64,000 nt of DNA, from the NCBI GenBank assembly GCA_040222855.1, contig JAVKCD010000025.1, positions 806,001 through 870,000 on the forward strand, read 5' to 3'. The number at the start of each line of letters is the position of its first letter. Position 1 is the stretch's first letter. This document shows, piece after piece, positions 49,559 through 58,884 of this stretch. The DNA is from Phycisphaeraceae bacterium. Lineage in GTDB: Bacteria; Planctomycetota; Phycisphaerae; Phycisphaerales; Phycisphaeraceae. The notes under the pieces were generated by a model. The model saw only the letters and a list, made by a program, of their open reading frames with translations, was not told the origin of the DNA and did no database searches. The position numbers were made by a program, and so were the translations under genes.

Positions 49559-51157
49559 ATGCTCAACTTTTTCATCAAACGCACCGCTGGCGTGAAAGAC
49601 GAACTGCTCTCGGGACTCACGGTCGCGCTGGCGATGGTCCCCGAGGCCGTCGCCTTCGCGCTGATCGCCGGCCTGGCTCCGCTCACCGGTCTCTACGCTG
49701 CCTTTACCGTCGGGCTGATCACCGCTGTCATTGGCGGGCGGCCCGGCATGATCTCGGGGGCCACCGGTGCTCTCGCCGTGGTCATCGTCTCGCTGGTCCG
49801 CGACCACGGACCGGAGTACATCTTCCCCGCCGTCGTGCTGATGGGCATCATCCAGATCGGCGTCGGTATCGCGCGGCTGGGCAAGCTCATCCGGCTGGTG
49901 CCTCACCCGGTCATGCTCGGCTTCGTCAACGGACTCGCCATCGTGATCTTCATGGCTCAGCTCGAGAGTTTCCATGTCCCTGTCGAAGGCGCCGCTCTGA
50001 CCGCCACTGACGGCCACGGCCACGCCGTTACCCAATGGATGACCGGCACCCCGCTGTTCATCATGATCGGTCTCGTCGCGTTGACGATGGCGATCATCAC
50101 CTTTCTGCCTCGCCTGACCCGGGCGATCCCCGCCACGCTCGCGGGCATCGTCATCACCACGCTGATTGCGACCTTCCTTCTGCCCGTCTTCGGACTCGAT
50201 ACCCGCACCGTGCAGGACCTGGCCGGCTCGATCAAAGGCGGGTTTCCCACCTTCGAGTTCCCGGTCAGCCCGATGACCTGGGGTTCGCTGCTGACCCTCG
50301 ACACCTTCTGGATCATCCTGCCCTACTCCCTGATCCTCGCCGCGGTCGGACTCATCGAGTCCCTGATGACCATGTCGCTGATCGACGAGATCACGGAGAC
50401 TCGCGGGCGCGGTAACCGTGAGTGCATCGGTCAGGGCGTCGCCAACATCACGACCGGTATGTTCGGCGGGATGGGCGGATGCGCCATGATCGGGCAGTCG
50501 CTGATCAACGTGAACTCGGGCGGGCGACGGCGCATCTCGGGTATCGCCGCGGCCCTCTTTCTGCTGCTGTTTATCATGTTTCTCTCGCCCATCATCGAGG
50601 TCATCCCGATGGCCGCGCTCGTTGGTGTCATGTTCATGGTCGTGATCGGAACCTTCGAGTGGGCGTCGCTTCGCATGTATAAGCGAGTCCCCACCTCCGA
50701 CCTCTTTGTCATGATCACCGTCACCGGCGTCACCGTCTTTCTGCACAACCTTGCGCTGGCTGTGTTCATCGGCGTGATCATCGCGGCGCTTGTGTTCGCG
50801 TGGCAGCAGGCCACCTACCTCGCCGCCGACATCAAGCACAACGAGCACGGCAGCAAGATCTACCAGCTCCACGGGCCCTTGTTCTTCGCCTCCGTCACGC
50901 GCTTTCGCGACCTCTTTGACCCCGCTAACGATCCCGATGACGTGGTCATCGACTTCTACTACACCCGCGTGCTCGATCAGTCAGGCCTCGAAGCCATCAA
51001 CGCGCTCGCGACCCGCTACGCCAACGCCGGCAAGCGTCTCCATCTGACCCATCTCAGCGCCGAGTGCCGCGATCTTCTGGACAAAGCCGCTGAGTTCGTC
51101 GAAGTCAACATCTCAGAAGACCCGCAGTACCACGTCTCGACCGACCGTCTCGCGTAA
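49559..51157 (+). CDS. SulP family anion transporter with STAS domain
   Basis: A 532-residue SLC26/SulP transporter. The N-terminal helix signature [67 protein letters not shown] and a [25 protein letters not shown]-type block mark the membrane domain (ten or more helices). A C-terminal STAS domain starts near 435 ([33 protein letters not shown]). The anion (sulfate, bicarbonate or other) is uncertain. It lies 216 bases after arsM on the same strand; such adjacency could be functional in anion or arsenic handling, or chance. Confidence 0.93.
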   Translation: MLNFFIKRTAGVKDELLSGLTVALAMVPEAVAFALIAGLAPLTGLYAAFTVGLITAVIGGRPGMISGATGALAVVIVSLVRDHGPEYIFPAVVLMGIIQIGVGIARLGKLIRLVPHPVMLGFVNGLAIVIFMAQLESFHVPVEGAALTATDGHGHAVTQWMTGTPLFIMIGLVALTMAIITFLPRLTRAIPATLAGIVITTLIATFLLPVFGLDTRTVQDLAGSIKGGFPTFEFPVSPMTWGSLLTLDTFWIILPYSLILAAVGLIESLMTMSLIDEITETRGRGNRECIGQGVANITTGMFGGMGGCAMIGQSLINVNSGGRRRISGIAAALFLLLFIMFLSPIIEVIPMAALVGVMFMVVIGTFEWASLRMYKRVPTSDLFVMITVTGVTVFLHNLALAVFIGVIIAALVFAWQQATYLAADIKHNEHGSKIYQLHGPLFFASVTRFRDLFDPANDPDDVVIDFYYTRVLDQSGLEAINALATRYANAGKRLHLTHLSAECRDLLDKAAEFVEVNISEDPQYHVSTDRLA

Positions 51158-51309
51158 ACCACGCATCAGCTGACAACAGCGGACGAGTTACCACGACTGG
51201 CTTGCTCCTGCGCCGTCAGCATGAGCGATGAACCTCAGACGCCGATCTGGACGGCACCATAACCCTCCCAGATGAGAGCTCCGCAGGGACTATGGTGGGA
51301 TTATCCTCA

Positions 51310-51354
51310 TTGATCGCAACTCATCAAAAGATAAAATGGTCTCTCAAAAGGAGG
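51310..51354 (+). promoter_or_regulatory. promoter and strong Shine-Dalgarno of the secreted-protein gene
   Basis: TTGATC (51310-51315), 16 bases, TAAAAT (51332-51337); transcription near 51344. AAAAGGAGG (51346-51354) lies six bases before the ATG at 51361. This is the clearest conventional promoter and ribosome-binding site pair in the window. Confidence 0.75.
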
Positions 51355-51360
51355 CTCAGC

Positions 51361-51891
51361 ATGCCTCGCGTAACCACCCTGCTCCTTGGCATCGCCCTGG
51401 TCATCATCACCCTGATCACCGCCTCTCCCGCCGCTCCACCACCCGACAAGATCCGGATAGGCGTCTACGATACCCGGGCCATCGCCATCGCCTACGCCAA
51501 CTCAGCCGAGTTTCAGACCGTGATACGCGAGAAGAAGCTCGAACAGCAGGCTGCTGTACAGCGCAACGACACCGAAGAAGCCCAGCGACTCGAAGCCTGG
51601 GGGCAGACCCTCCAACTGAAACTCCACTTCCAAGGCTTCTGCCGCGTCCCCGTCTCCGACATCCTCCAACCTCACAAGGATCAACTCAATCAGATCGCCG
51701 CAAAGCTTCAGTTGGCCGCCATCACCTCATCCTGCGACCTGACCGTCGAGAACACCATCACGGTCGATATCACCACCGAACTCGTCAAAATCTTCGATCC
51801 TTCCGAAAAAACGCTCGAGATGACCCAGAGCATCAGCGAGCATCAACCTCTACCCCTGACCGATGTCGCCAACATGCCAGCCCACCACTAA
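51361..51891 (+). CDS. secreted protein, Skp/OmpH-like N-terminus
   Basis: A 176-residue protein with a signal peptide (about 1-25: LLLGIALVIITLITASPAA). The mature start IRIGVYDTRAIAIAYANSAEFQTVIREKK resembles the first strand and coiled arm of Skp/OmpH periplasmic chaperones. QQAAVQRNDTEEAQRLEAWGQ continues the helix, but a later globular section with two cysteines (FQGFCRVP, TSSCDLTVEN) is not typical. Likely periplasmic; function unknown. ATG 51361 is fixed by the signal peptide and the strong Shine-Dalgarno. Confidence 0.75.
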   Translation: MPRVTTLLLGIALVIITLITASPAAPPPDKIRIGVYDTRAIAIAYANSAEFQTVIREKKLEQQAAVQRNDTEEAQRLEAWGQTLQLKLHFQGFCRVPVSDILQPHKDQLNQIAAKLQLAAITSSCDLTVENTITVDITTELVKIFDPSEKTLEMTQSISEHQPLPLTDVANMPAHH

Positions 51892-51939
51892 TCAGTCTCA
51901 GATTGTCACTCTCCAACCTCATCCTCTAACCTCACGATC

Positions 51940-52986
51940 ATGGAATACCGCTACCTCGGCCGCACCGGAGTCCGCGTCTCTCCCCTGACCCTCGGCTGCA
52001 TGATGTTCGGCTGGCGTACCGAGCCCGAGGACAGCTACGCCATCATTGACCACGCCATCGACGCGGGCATCAACTTCCTCGACACCGCCAACGTCTACTC
52101 CACCGGCCGCAGCGAGGTCGTCGTTGGCGAAGCTCTCAAACGCAACGGCCACCGCCCCTGGATCGTGCTCGCCACCAAGTGCCACGGCAACATGCACAAG
52201 ACCGACGCCCCCGCTGGCTTCGAAGCCTCCGAACAACACGCCAGGCTCAACCCCAACCAATGGGGCAACTCTCGGCGGCAGATCATCGAGCAATGCGAAG
52301 CCTCCCTGAAACGACTCCAGACTGACTATATCGACCTGTACCAGGTCCACCGACCCCACCCCGACTGCGCGATCGACGAGACCCTCCGCGCCCTGGATGA
52401 CCTCGTCCACTCCGGCAAGGTTCGCTATACCGGCTGCTCGACTTTTGCCGCCTACCAGCTCATCGAGTCCCTCTGGGCCGCCGAGAAACACCAGCTCAAC
52501 CGCTTCGTCACCGAGCAGCCCCCCTACCACATTCTCGACCGCCGTATCGAACGCGAACTCATCCCCGCGTGCCAGTCCCACGGCCTTGGCATCATCCCGT
52601 GGTCGCCTCTCGCCGGCGGATTCCTCACCGGCAAGTACCAACGCGACAACAAGCCTAAAGAAGCGCGCTTCTCGCAAGGCCACCCGCGCGATGGCATCTT
52701 GGAGGTCGATCGTGCCTACGACATCGTCGAGAAGCTCAAAGAACTCGCCCAAGCCAAGAACTGCACCCTCGCCCAGCTCGCCCTTGCCTGGTGCCGAGAC
52801 CAGCCCGGCATCACCTCACCCATCATCGGCCCACGCACCCTCGAACAACTCAACGACAACCTCGGTGCCATGCAGGTCAGCCTCAGCGATGACGATCGTC
52901 AGGCCATCGACGCCCTGGTCCCTCCAGGCGAACACATCGTGCCGTTCTACGATGCGCAGTGGCAACCTGCCCAACACAGTTTCTAG
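51940..52986 (+). CDS. aldo/keto reductase
   Basis: A 348-residue NADPH-dependent TIM-barrel oxidoreductase. YLGRTGVRVSPLTLGCMMFG is the N-terminus; the catalytic tetrad lies in FLDTANVYSTG (Asp, Tyr), VLATKCHG (Lys) and LYQVHRPHP (His). The NADP part includes GIIPWSPLAGGFLTGKYQ and SPIIGPRTLEQLNDNLGA. It is similar to the YajO/L-glyceraldehyde 3-phosphate reductase-like group; substrate unknown. The gene starts 48 bases after the secreted-protein gene and is convergent with the flavodoxin-fold gene. Confidence 0.93.
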   Translation: MEYRYLGRTGVRVSPLTLGCMMFGWRTEPEDSYAIIDHAIDAGINFLDTANVYSTGRSEVVVGEALKRNGHRPWIVLATKCHGNMHKTDAPAGFEASEQHARLNPNQWGNSRRQIIEQCEASLKRLQTDYIDLYQVHRPHPDCAIDETLRALDDLVHSGKVRYTGCSTFAAYQLIESLWAAEKHQLNRFVTEQPPYHILDRRIERELIPACQSHGLGIIPWSPLAGGFLTGKYQRDNKPKEARFSQGHPRDGILEVDRAYDIVEKLKELAQAKNCTLAQLALAWCRDQPGITSPIIGPRTLEQLNDNLGAMQVSLSDDDRQAIDALVPPGEHIVPFYDAQWQPAQHSF

Positions 52987-52994
52987 AGCAGACC

Positions 52995-53744
52995 TCAGCG
53001 ATACGCCGGATTATCAAAATCAAACCGGCACCCCGCGTCCCACTGCGACCGCTGGTTCCCGTGCGCAGGAACCCCACCCGCATCCTTGAGCATCCGAGCC
53101 ATGTGCAGCAGGTTCCACGTCATGAACGTCGTGTTGCGGTTCGTGAAATCATTTTCCGGTCCGCCTGACCCCTCATCGAGATACGACGGTCCCGGCCCCG
53201 CTTCCCCCAGCCACGCCGCGTCCGCCTGTGGCGGGATCACACACCCCAGATGCTGAAGCGAATACAGAATATTCATCGCACAGTGCTTCGCGCCATCCTC
53301 ATTGCCGGTAATCAGGCACCCTCCAACCTTGCCGTAGTACGCATACTGGCCCGCATCATTCAACTGGCCCGACATCGCGTACAACCGCTCGATCAACTGC
53401 GTGCACACAGAACTCTTCTCACCCAACCAGATCGGCGTGCCCAAGACCAGGATCTCAGCGGCCTTGACCTTCTCAAACAAAGCTGGCCACTCGTCCACCG
53501 CCCAACCATGCTCGGTCATGTCCGGGTACACGCCCGCAGCGATCTCATGATCCACCGGGCGAATCAGTTCCGTCGAGACGCCGTTCTTCTCCATGATCGC
53601 TCGCGAAATCCGGATCAAACCCTCCGTGTGTGACAACGCAGGAGACTTCTTGAGCGTGCAGTTCAAAAAAACCGCCCGAAGGTCTGAGTAATCCGTGGTC
53701 GATTCTGCACAAAGACGTTCCTGATGCTCACTTGGCTTGCTCAT
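52995..53744 (-). CDS. flavodoxin-fold NAD(P)H-dependent FMN reductase family protein
   Basis: A 249-residue protein of the flavodoxin/NADPH-dependent FMN reductase family. RAVFLNCTLKKSPALSHTEGL is the first strand with the phosphate loop, EILVLGTPIWLGEKSSVCTQ the second flavin loop, and YGKVGGCLITGNEDGAKHCAM the third. It is probably a cytoplasmic FMN-dependent oxidoreductase or quinone/azo reductase. It has an atypical extended C-terminal tail. It is convergent with the aldo/keto reductase and divergent from the pilus operon. Confidence 0.87.
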   Translation of the reverse strand: MSKPSEHQERLCAESTTDYSDLRAVFLNCTLKKSPALSHTEGLIRISRAIMEKNGVSTELIRPVDHEIAAGVYPDMTEHGWAVDEWPALFEKVKAAEILVLGTPIWLGEKSSVCTQLIERLYAMSGQLNDAGQYAYYGKVGGCLITGNEDGAKHCAMNILYSLQHLGCVIPPQADAAWLGEAGPGPSYLDEGSGGPENDFTNRNTTFMTWNLLHMARMLKDAGGVPAHGNQRSQWDAGCRFDFDNPAYR

Positions 53745-53977
53745 AACAATTCCTGATCGTCCACCTCCAGTTCGATCGAACAGCGCCGATCACTCGATCA
53801 GCCCTGCGCTCGACTATACCCCCACAAAAGCCGCTCATAAACCACCCTCCCTTGCCCCCCCGCCTGATGCCATCCATAATCTAAGGGTTACCCCGGCCGA
53901 GAGGCCCAGGCACGCCAGACGGATCAACACCGCCCGGAAGCCTCTTGTTCCAACAACACGCGAACCCCGAAGGCAAC

Positions 53978-55774
53978 ATGGCACACAGGCGAAAGCAGAT
54001 CGGCGAAATCCTCAAACACTGGGGTCTCATCGATGACAAGAAGATCACCGAGGGCCTCACCATCGCCTCCGGCACCCGTAAACGGCTCGGCGAAGCCCTC
54101 GTCGATCTCGGGTACATCGGCGAGAACGAGGTCGCCAAAGCACTCGCCGCTCAGTTCGACATGGAGTTCGTCGATCTCGACCAGCCCGACGCCATCAACA
54201 TGGATCACCTCCCGCTGATCCCCACCGACCTGATCAAAAAATACACTGTTCTGCCCCTTGGAAAAGACGGCGACAAGATCAAAGTCCTCGTCCACGACCC
54301 CAACGACTACGTCGTCATCGACGACCTCCGGTTTAGACTCAGCTCCGAAATCGAACTCTCACTCGGCGCCAAATCCAAGATCCGCGAGTTCATCGACTCC
54401 GTCCTCTCCGAGACCAAAGCCTCGATCGATGAGGCCGTCCGACAGATGACCATCGACGCCTCGATCGACTCCTCGATGGACCTCTCGATCGACCGCGGCG
54501 CTTCAATGGACATCGCCACCGCAGGCAAAGCCGCCGAGAACGCCGACGACCCCTCCGCTGCGCCTGTCGTCCGCCTTGTCAACAAAATCATCGGCACCGC
54601 CGTGAACATGCGCGCCTCGGATATCCACATCGAACCCTTCGAAAACCGCGTCCGGCTCCGGTACCGGATCGACGGTCGCTGCCACGAGCAGGACCTCGTC
54701 CCCAAAAGAACGCAGAACGCCGTCATCGCTCGACTCAAGATCATGTCCGGCATGCGCGTCGAAGAAAAACGTATTCCACAAGACGGCCGCATCAAAATGA
54801 ACTTCTCCGGGACTTCGGTCGACTTCCGTGTCTCCGCGTGCCCCGCATACCACGGCGAATCGGTCGTCCTGCGTATTCTCCGCTCCGATGCCGCGAAACT
54901 CGGACTCGCTAACCTCGGGATGCAGCCCGACACCCTCGAAATCTTCCAGAACATCATCAAGCGCCCCAACGGTATCTTCCTCGTCACCGGCCCCACCGGC
55001 TCAGGAAAAACTACGACCCTTTATTCAGCGCTCAACGACCTCAACACGTCCGACCGCAAGATCATCACCGCCGAAGACCCCATCGAATACAACTTCAAAG
55101 GCATCAACCAGTGCCAGGTCAACGAGTCCATCGGACTCACCTTCCAGAACATCCTCCGCGCCATGCTCCGCCAGGCACCCAACATCATCCTCGTCGGCGA
55201 AATCCGTGATAAAGAGGTCGGCGAAGTGGCCATCCAGGCCGCCCTCACCGGGCACATGGTCTTCTCGACCCTCCACACCAACGACGCCCCCTCCGCGATC
55301 ACCCGCATGATCGACATGGGGCTCAAACCCTTCCTCGTCGCCAGCTCCATCCAGGCCATCCTCGCCCAGCGACTCGTGAGAATCCTCTGCCCTGACTGCA
55401 AAGAGCCCGAGGATAAACCCGACCGACGACTCATGGCCCAACTCAACTTCAAACGTTCCGACTTCGAGGGCAAAACGATCTACAAACCCGTCGGCTGCTC
55501 CTCCTGTGGCGGGAGCGGATTTCGAGGGCGCCGCGGTATCTACGAAGTCCTGGAAATGAACACCGAAATCCGGAACCTCGCCTTCGAACGCGCCCCGGTC
55601 AATAGACTCCGCGATGCCGCCGAAGCCACGGGGATGCGTAACCTCCTCGGCGACGGAAAGCTCAAAGTCCTCGAAGGACTCACCACCATGGCCGAGGTCT
55701 CCCGCTTCGCTCAGGTCGAGGGCACGGTCCTCAACACCGACGATGAGGACGATGGCGAAGCCGACGCCGCCTGA
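53978..55774 (+). CDS. PilB/GspE-like assembly ATPase 1
   Basis: A 598-residue type II secretion/type IV pilus assembly ATPase. An MshEN/GspE N-terminal domain (about 1-150, IGEILKHWGLIDDKKITEG) precedes the core. The core shows ASDIHIEPFENRVRLRYRIDG, Walker A GPTGSGKTTTLYSAL (about 338-352), the Asp box EDPIEYNFKG, Walker B NIILVGEIRD and the His box HMVFSTLHTNDAP. The zinc tetracysteine CPDC...CSSC (about 471-510) marks the GspE/PilB clade. GAAGG seven bases upstream marks ATG 53978. The enzyme would power subunit extraction and pseudopilus growth from the cytoplasmic face. Confidence 0.95.
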   Translation: MAHRRKQIGEILKHWGLIDDKKITEGLTIASGTRKRLGEALVDLGYIGENEVAKALAAQFDMEFVDLDQPDAINMDHLPLIPTDLIKKYTVLPLGKDGDKIKVLVHDPNDYVVIDDLRFRLSSEIELSLGAKSKIREFIDSVLSETKASIDEAVRQMTIDASIDSSMDLSIDRGASMDIATAGKAAENADDPSAAPVVRLVNKIIGTAVNMRASDIHIEPFENRVRLRYRIDGRCHEQDLVPKRTQNAVIARLKIMSGMRVEEKRIPQDGRIKMNFSGTSVDFRVSACPAYHGESVVLRILRSDAAKLGLANLGMQPDTLEIFQNIIKRPNGIFLVTGPTGSGKTTTLYSALNDLNTSDRKIITAEDPIEYNFKGINQCQVNESIGLTFQNILRAMLRQAPNIILVGEIRDKEVGEVAIQAALTGHMVFSTLHTNDAPSAITRMIDMGLKPFLVASSIQAILAQRLVRILCPDCKEPEDKPDRRLMAQLNFKRSDFEGKTIYKPVGCSSCGGSGFRGRRGIYEVLEMNTEIRNLAFERAPVNRLRDAAEATGMRNLLGDGKLKVLEGLTTMAEVSRFAQVEGTVLNTDDEDDGEADAA

Positions 55775-55822
55775 CCAATCATCTGACTACAAACGCCAAC
55801 GCAGCTACCAAGGAGTTCCAAG

Positions 55823-56950
55823 ATGTCGACGATCCAGATCGACCGCCTGCTCGATACCGTCGTAAAACAAGGTGCCTCCGACCTCCACCTCTCCGTCGGA
55901 AAAGCCCCGACCGTCCGCATGCGTGGGCGACTGGTCGAACTCAAAACCAAAATCCTTGAACCCGCCGACACCACCGCCCTGATGAAGGCCATCGCACCCG
56001 AACGCGCCCAGAACGAACTCCAGGAAGAAGGCGGCTCCGACTTCGGCTTCGCTTACGGCGACGCTGCACGCTTCCGTGTCTCCATCTTCAAACAAAAAAA
56101 CAACATCTCGCTCGTCCTTCGACAGATCCCCAACAAGCTCCTCGACATCGACGCGATCGGCCTGCCCAAACTCGTCCCCGACCTTCTGAGGCGACCCCGC
56201 GGGCTCTTCCTTGTCACCGGACCCACCGGCTCGGGAAAAACCACCTCCCTGGCCTCGATGATCAACTTCATCAACCTCTCGATCGACCGCCACATCATCA
56301 CCGTCGAAGACCCCATCGAGTACTACCACGAACACAAAAAATCGGTCGTCAACCAGCGCGAGGTCGGCAACGATGTCCCCTCTTTCGCCGAGGCCCTCCG
56401 CCGCGCCCTCCGGCAGGACCCCGATGTCATCCTCGTCGGCGAGCTCCGCGACCTCGAGACCATCGAAGCCGCCATCACCGCCGCCGAAACCGGGCACCTC
56501 GTGTTCGGCACCCTGCACACCACCGGTGCCGCCGGAACCATCAACCGAATTATCGACGCCTTCCCCGTATCCCAGCAGGCACAGATCCGCGTCCAGCTCT
56601 CCACCGCCCTGATGGCCGTCGTCTCCCAGCAGCTTCTCCCCCGGATCGACGTCAAGGGCATGGTCGCCGCCTACGAGTTCATGGTCGTCACCCCCGGCAT
56701 CGCCAACATCATCCGCGAAGCCAAAACCTTCCGTCTCGACTCCGAGATCCAGACCGGCAAGAAGTTCGGCATGCAGCTCCTTGACGACCACCTCTGGGAC
56801 CTCTACGAGAAAGGCTGGATCGCCGCCGACGAGATGATCGACAAATCCAAGAACCCCAACGAGCTCATCGAGAAGGTCCACCGCGCCGGAAAATCAGTCG
56901 GCCGCGTCGAACTCGACGAGTCGGAACCAGCCTCCTCGACCTCAGATTGA
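55823..56950 (+). CDS. pilT: PilT twitching motility/retraction ATPase
   Basis: A 375-residue PilT. ASDLHLSVGKAPTVRMRGRL is the N-terminal PAS-like start; Walker A GPTGSGKTTSLASM lies at about 132-145, the Asp box EDPIEYYHEHKKS, Walker B DVILVGELRD and HLVFGTLHTTGAAG follow. The diagnostic IIREAKTFRLDSEIQTG (about 295) matches the PilT AIRNLIRE region. It depolymerises type IV pili, so this system probably makes retractable pili as well as pseudopili. AAGGAG eight bases upstream gives the start. It lies 48 bases after the first ATPase gene. Confidence 0.96.
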   Translation: MSTIQIDRLLDTVVKQGASDLHLSVGKAPTVRMRGRLVELKTKILEPADTTALMKAIAPERAQNELQEEGGSDFGFAYGDAARFRVSIFKQKNNISLVLRQIPNKLLDIDAIGLPKLVPDLLRRPRGLFLVTGPTGSGKTTSLASMINFINLSIDRHIITVEDPIEYYHEHKKSVVNQREVGNDVPSFAEALRRALRQDPDVILVGELRDLETIEAAITAAETGHLVFGTLHTTGAAGTINRIIDAFPVSQQAQIRVQLSTALMAVVSQQLLPRIDVKGMVAAYEFMVVTPGIANIIREAKTFRLDSEIQTGKKFGMQLLDDHLWDLYEKGWIAADEMIDKSKNPNELIEKVHRAGKSVGRVELDESEPASSTSD

Positions 56951-57036
56951 CGCCTGGCATAACCCGCTTGAGGTGCAAGACACGCGATATTGTCCTGATA
57001 TCTCATTGTCGAATGCTTTATTTTCACATGAACGGC

Positions 57037-57065
57037 TTGTGATCAACCCGAACTAGGGTCATAGT
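57037..57065 (+). promoter_or_regulatory. possible internal promoter before the second ATPase
   Basis: TTGTGA (57037-57042), 17 bases, CATAGT (57060-57065). The 175-base gap here is the longest within the first four genes of the operon. A GGAG lies five bases before the next ATG. Confidence 0.3.
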
Positions 57066-57125
57066 GAATCTGGCGAGACTTTGACGCCGTGACCCGCCTT
57101 CCCCTCGTGGAGACCCCGGAGCACC

Positions 57126-58865
57126 ATGTCTCAGGTACCCCTCGATGAACTCCGTGGCCGCAAGCTCGGCCGAATCCTGACCAAAATGGGCCACGTCAAC
57201 CGCGGCCAGGTCCAGGAAGCCCTCGGACTCCAGGCCGAGCGCAAGCTGCCCCTCGGTCAGCTCCTCATCGAACTAGGCTATGTGAACTCCGATCAGGTTA
57301 ACCTCGCTCTCGCCGCCCAGGCTGGCATGGAGACCGTCGATCCCTCCACCATGGAGATCGCGCCCGAGGTTCTCAAGAAGATCCCCGCTGAAATGGCCCA
57401 GGCCTACCAGGTCCTGCCCCTCGCCTACGACGAGCAGGCCAACCGACTCACCGTCGCCCTCAAGTCCGCCGACAACTTCCGCGCCGTCGATGACCTGCGA
57501 CTCCTCATGGGCTTCGACGTCAAAGCCGTCGTTGCCCCGGGCGAAGCGCTCACCAAACTCATCGACCAGCACTACGGACAATCCGACGAGTCACTCGCTG
57601 AACTCGTCTCCGAACTCGCCGGCGACTCCGAGTTCGAGGAGTTCGCCGGCCGCGGCGAATCTATCGACGTCGAAGAAGTCATGTCCGCCGCCGATGACAA
57701 CAAAATCAGGCGACTGCTCAACCTCGTCCTCCTCCAGGCCATCAAAGACAAAGCCTCCGACGTGCACTTCGAGCCCTTTGAAGACGAGTTCAAGATGCGC
57801 TACCGCATCGACGGCGTCCTCTACGAAATGATCCCGCCGCCCGCGCACATGGCCCTTCCCATCGTCTCCCGAATCAAGGTCATGGCCAACCTCGATATCG
57901 CCGAAAGACGACTCCCGCAGGACGGGCGCATCGAACTCGACGTCAACGGCGAGCCCATCGACCTCCGCGTCGCTGTCCTCCCAACCATGTTCGGCGAATC
58001 GGTCGTCATGCGTGTCCTCGACCGCGGAAACACCGCCCTGGACCTCGACAAGCTCGGCATGCGACCCGACACCCTCGACGAAGTCCGACAGCTCATCCGC
58101 AAGCCCAACGGCATCGTCATCGTCACCGGCCCCACCGGCTCCGGAAAGACCACCACGCTCTATTCAGCCCTCGCCGAACTCAACGAGATCACCGAGAAAA
58201 TCCTCACCTGTGAAGACCCCGTCGAATACGACATCGACGGACTCGTCCAGGTCCAGGTCAACGCCGGCGTGGGGCTCACCTTCGCCGCCGCGCTGCGCAG
58301 CTTCCTCCGGCAAGACCCCGACATCATCCTCGTTGGCGAAACCCGCGACCTCGAAACCGCGCGCATCGGCGTCCAGGCCTCACTCACAGGCCACCTCGTC
58401 TTCACCACCCTCCACACCAACGACGCTCCCTCCTCCGTCGCACGACTCCTCGATCTCGGACTCGAACCCTTCCTGATCACCGCCACCATGGAAGGCATCG
58501 TCGCCCAGCGGCTCGTCCGCAAGGTCTGCCAACGCTGCAAAGGCGAGTACCAACCCACCGAGTCCGAACTCATGCTCCTCAAACTCACCCCCGAAGACGT
58601 CGAGGGACGCACCTTCTTCCGCGGAAAAGGCTGCGACTACTGCAACGGCTCGGGCTACAAAGGCCGCATGGGTCTCTACGAAGTCATGACACTCGACGAC
58701 GAGATGCGCGAGCTGATCATGCAAAACGCCTCCACGCAGGTCCTCGCCAACGAAGCCAAAAAACGCGGAATGCGAACACTCCGCGAATCCGGACTCATGG
58801 CGCTCTACGACGGGATGACCACCATCGAAGAAGTCGTCAAGGAAACACTCGCCAGCGAAGCCTGA
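57126..58865 (+). CDS. PilB/GspE-like assembly ATPase 2
   Basis: A 579-residue paralogue of the ATPase at 53978. The N-terminal domain begins LGRILTKMGHVNRGQVQEAL and contains a duplicated-looking LGQLLIELGYVNSDQVNLAL. The ATPase core has ASDVHFEPFEDEFKMRYRIDG, Walker A GPTGSGKTTTLYSAL (about 336-350), EDPVEYDIDG, IILVGETRD and HLVFTTLHTNDAP. The zinc cysteines are CQRC...CDYC (about 466-504). Two such ATPases beside one PilC suggests either alternative motors or a gene duplication with division of labour. It is followed by the PilC/GspF gene after 19 bases. Confidence 0.95.
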   Translation: MSQVPLDELRGRKLGRILTKMGHVNRGQVQEALGLQAERKLPLGQLLIELGYVNSDQVNLALAAQAGMETVDPSTMEIAPEVLKKIPAEMAQAYQVLPLAYDEQANRLTVALKSADNFRAVDDLRLLMGFDVKAVVAPGEALTKLIDQHYGQSDESLAELVSELAGDSEFEEFAGRGESIDVEEVMSAADDNKIRRLLNLVLLQAIKDKASDVHFEPFEDEFKMRYRIDGVLYEMIPPPAHMALPIVSRIKVMANLDIAERRLPQDGRIELDVNGEPIDLRVAVLPTMFGESVVMRVLDRGNTALDLDKLGMRPDTLDEVRQLIRKPNGIVIVTGPTGSGKTTTLYSALAELNEITEKILTCEDPVEYDIDGLVQVQVNAGVGLTFAAALRSFLRQDPDIILVGETRDLETARIGVQASLTGHLVFTTLHTNDAPSSVARLLDLGLEPFLITATMEGIVAQRLVRKVCQRCKGEYQPTESELMLLKLTPEDVEGRTFFRGKGCDYCNGSGYKGRMGLYEVMTLDDEMRELIMQNASTQVLANEAKKRGMRTLRESGLMALYDGMTTIEEVVKETLASEA

Positions 58866-58884
58866 ACCACCCGCGAGAACAAAC

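Noticed and set aside
49520-50872. 450-residue acidic frame on the minus strand
   Set aside because: Antisense to the SulP transporter; low-complexity Asp/Glu/His/Gly composition results from reading codons in reverse.
53860-53945. possible tRNA-like segment (GGCCGAGAGGCCC)
   Set aside because: No acceptor stem, anticodon arm or T-loop consensus could be laid out around it.
55805-56881. 358-residue minus-strand frame
   Set aside because: Antisense to pilT, with Asp/Gly/Val-rich shadow composition and no start signal.
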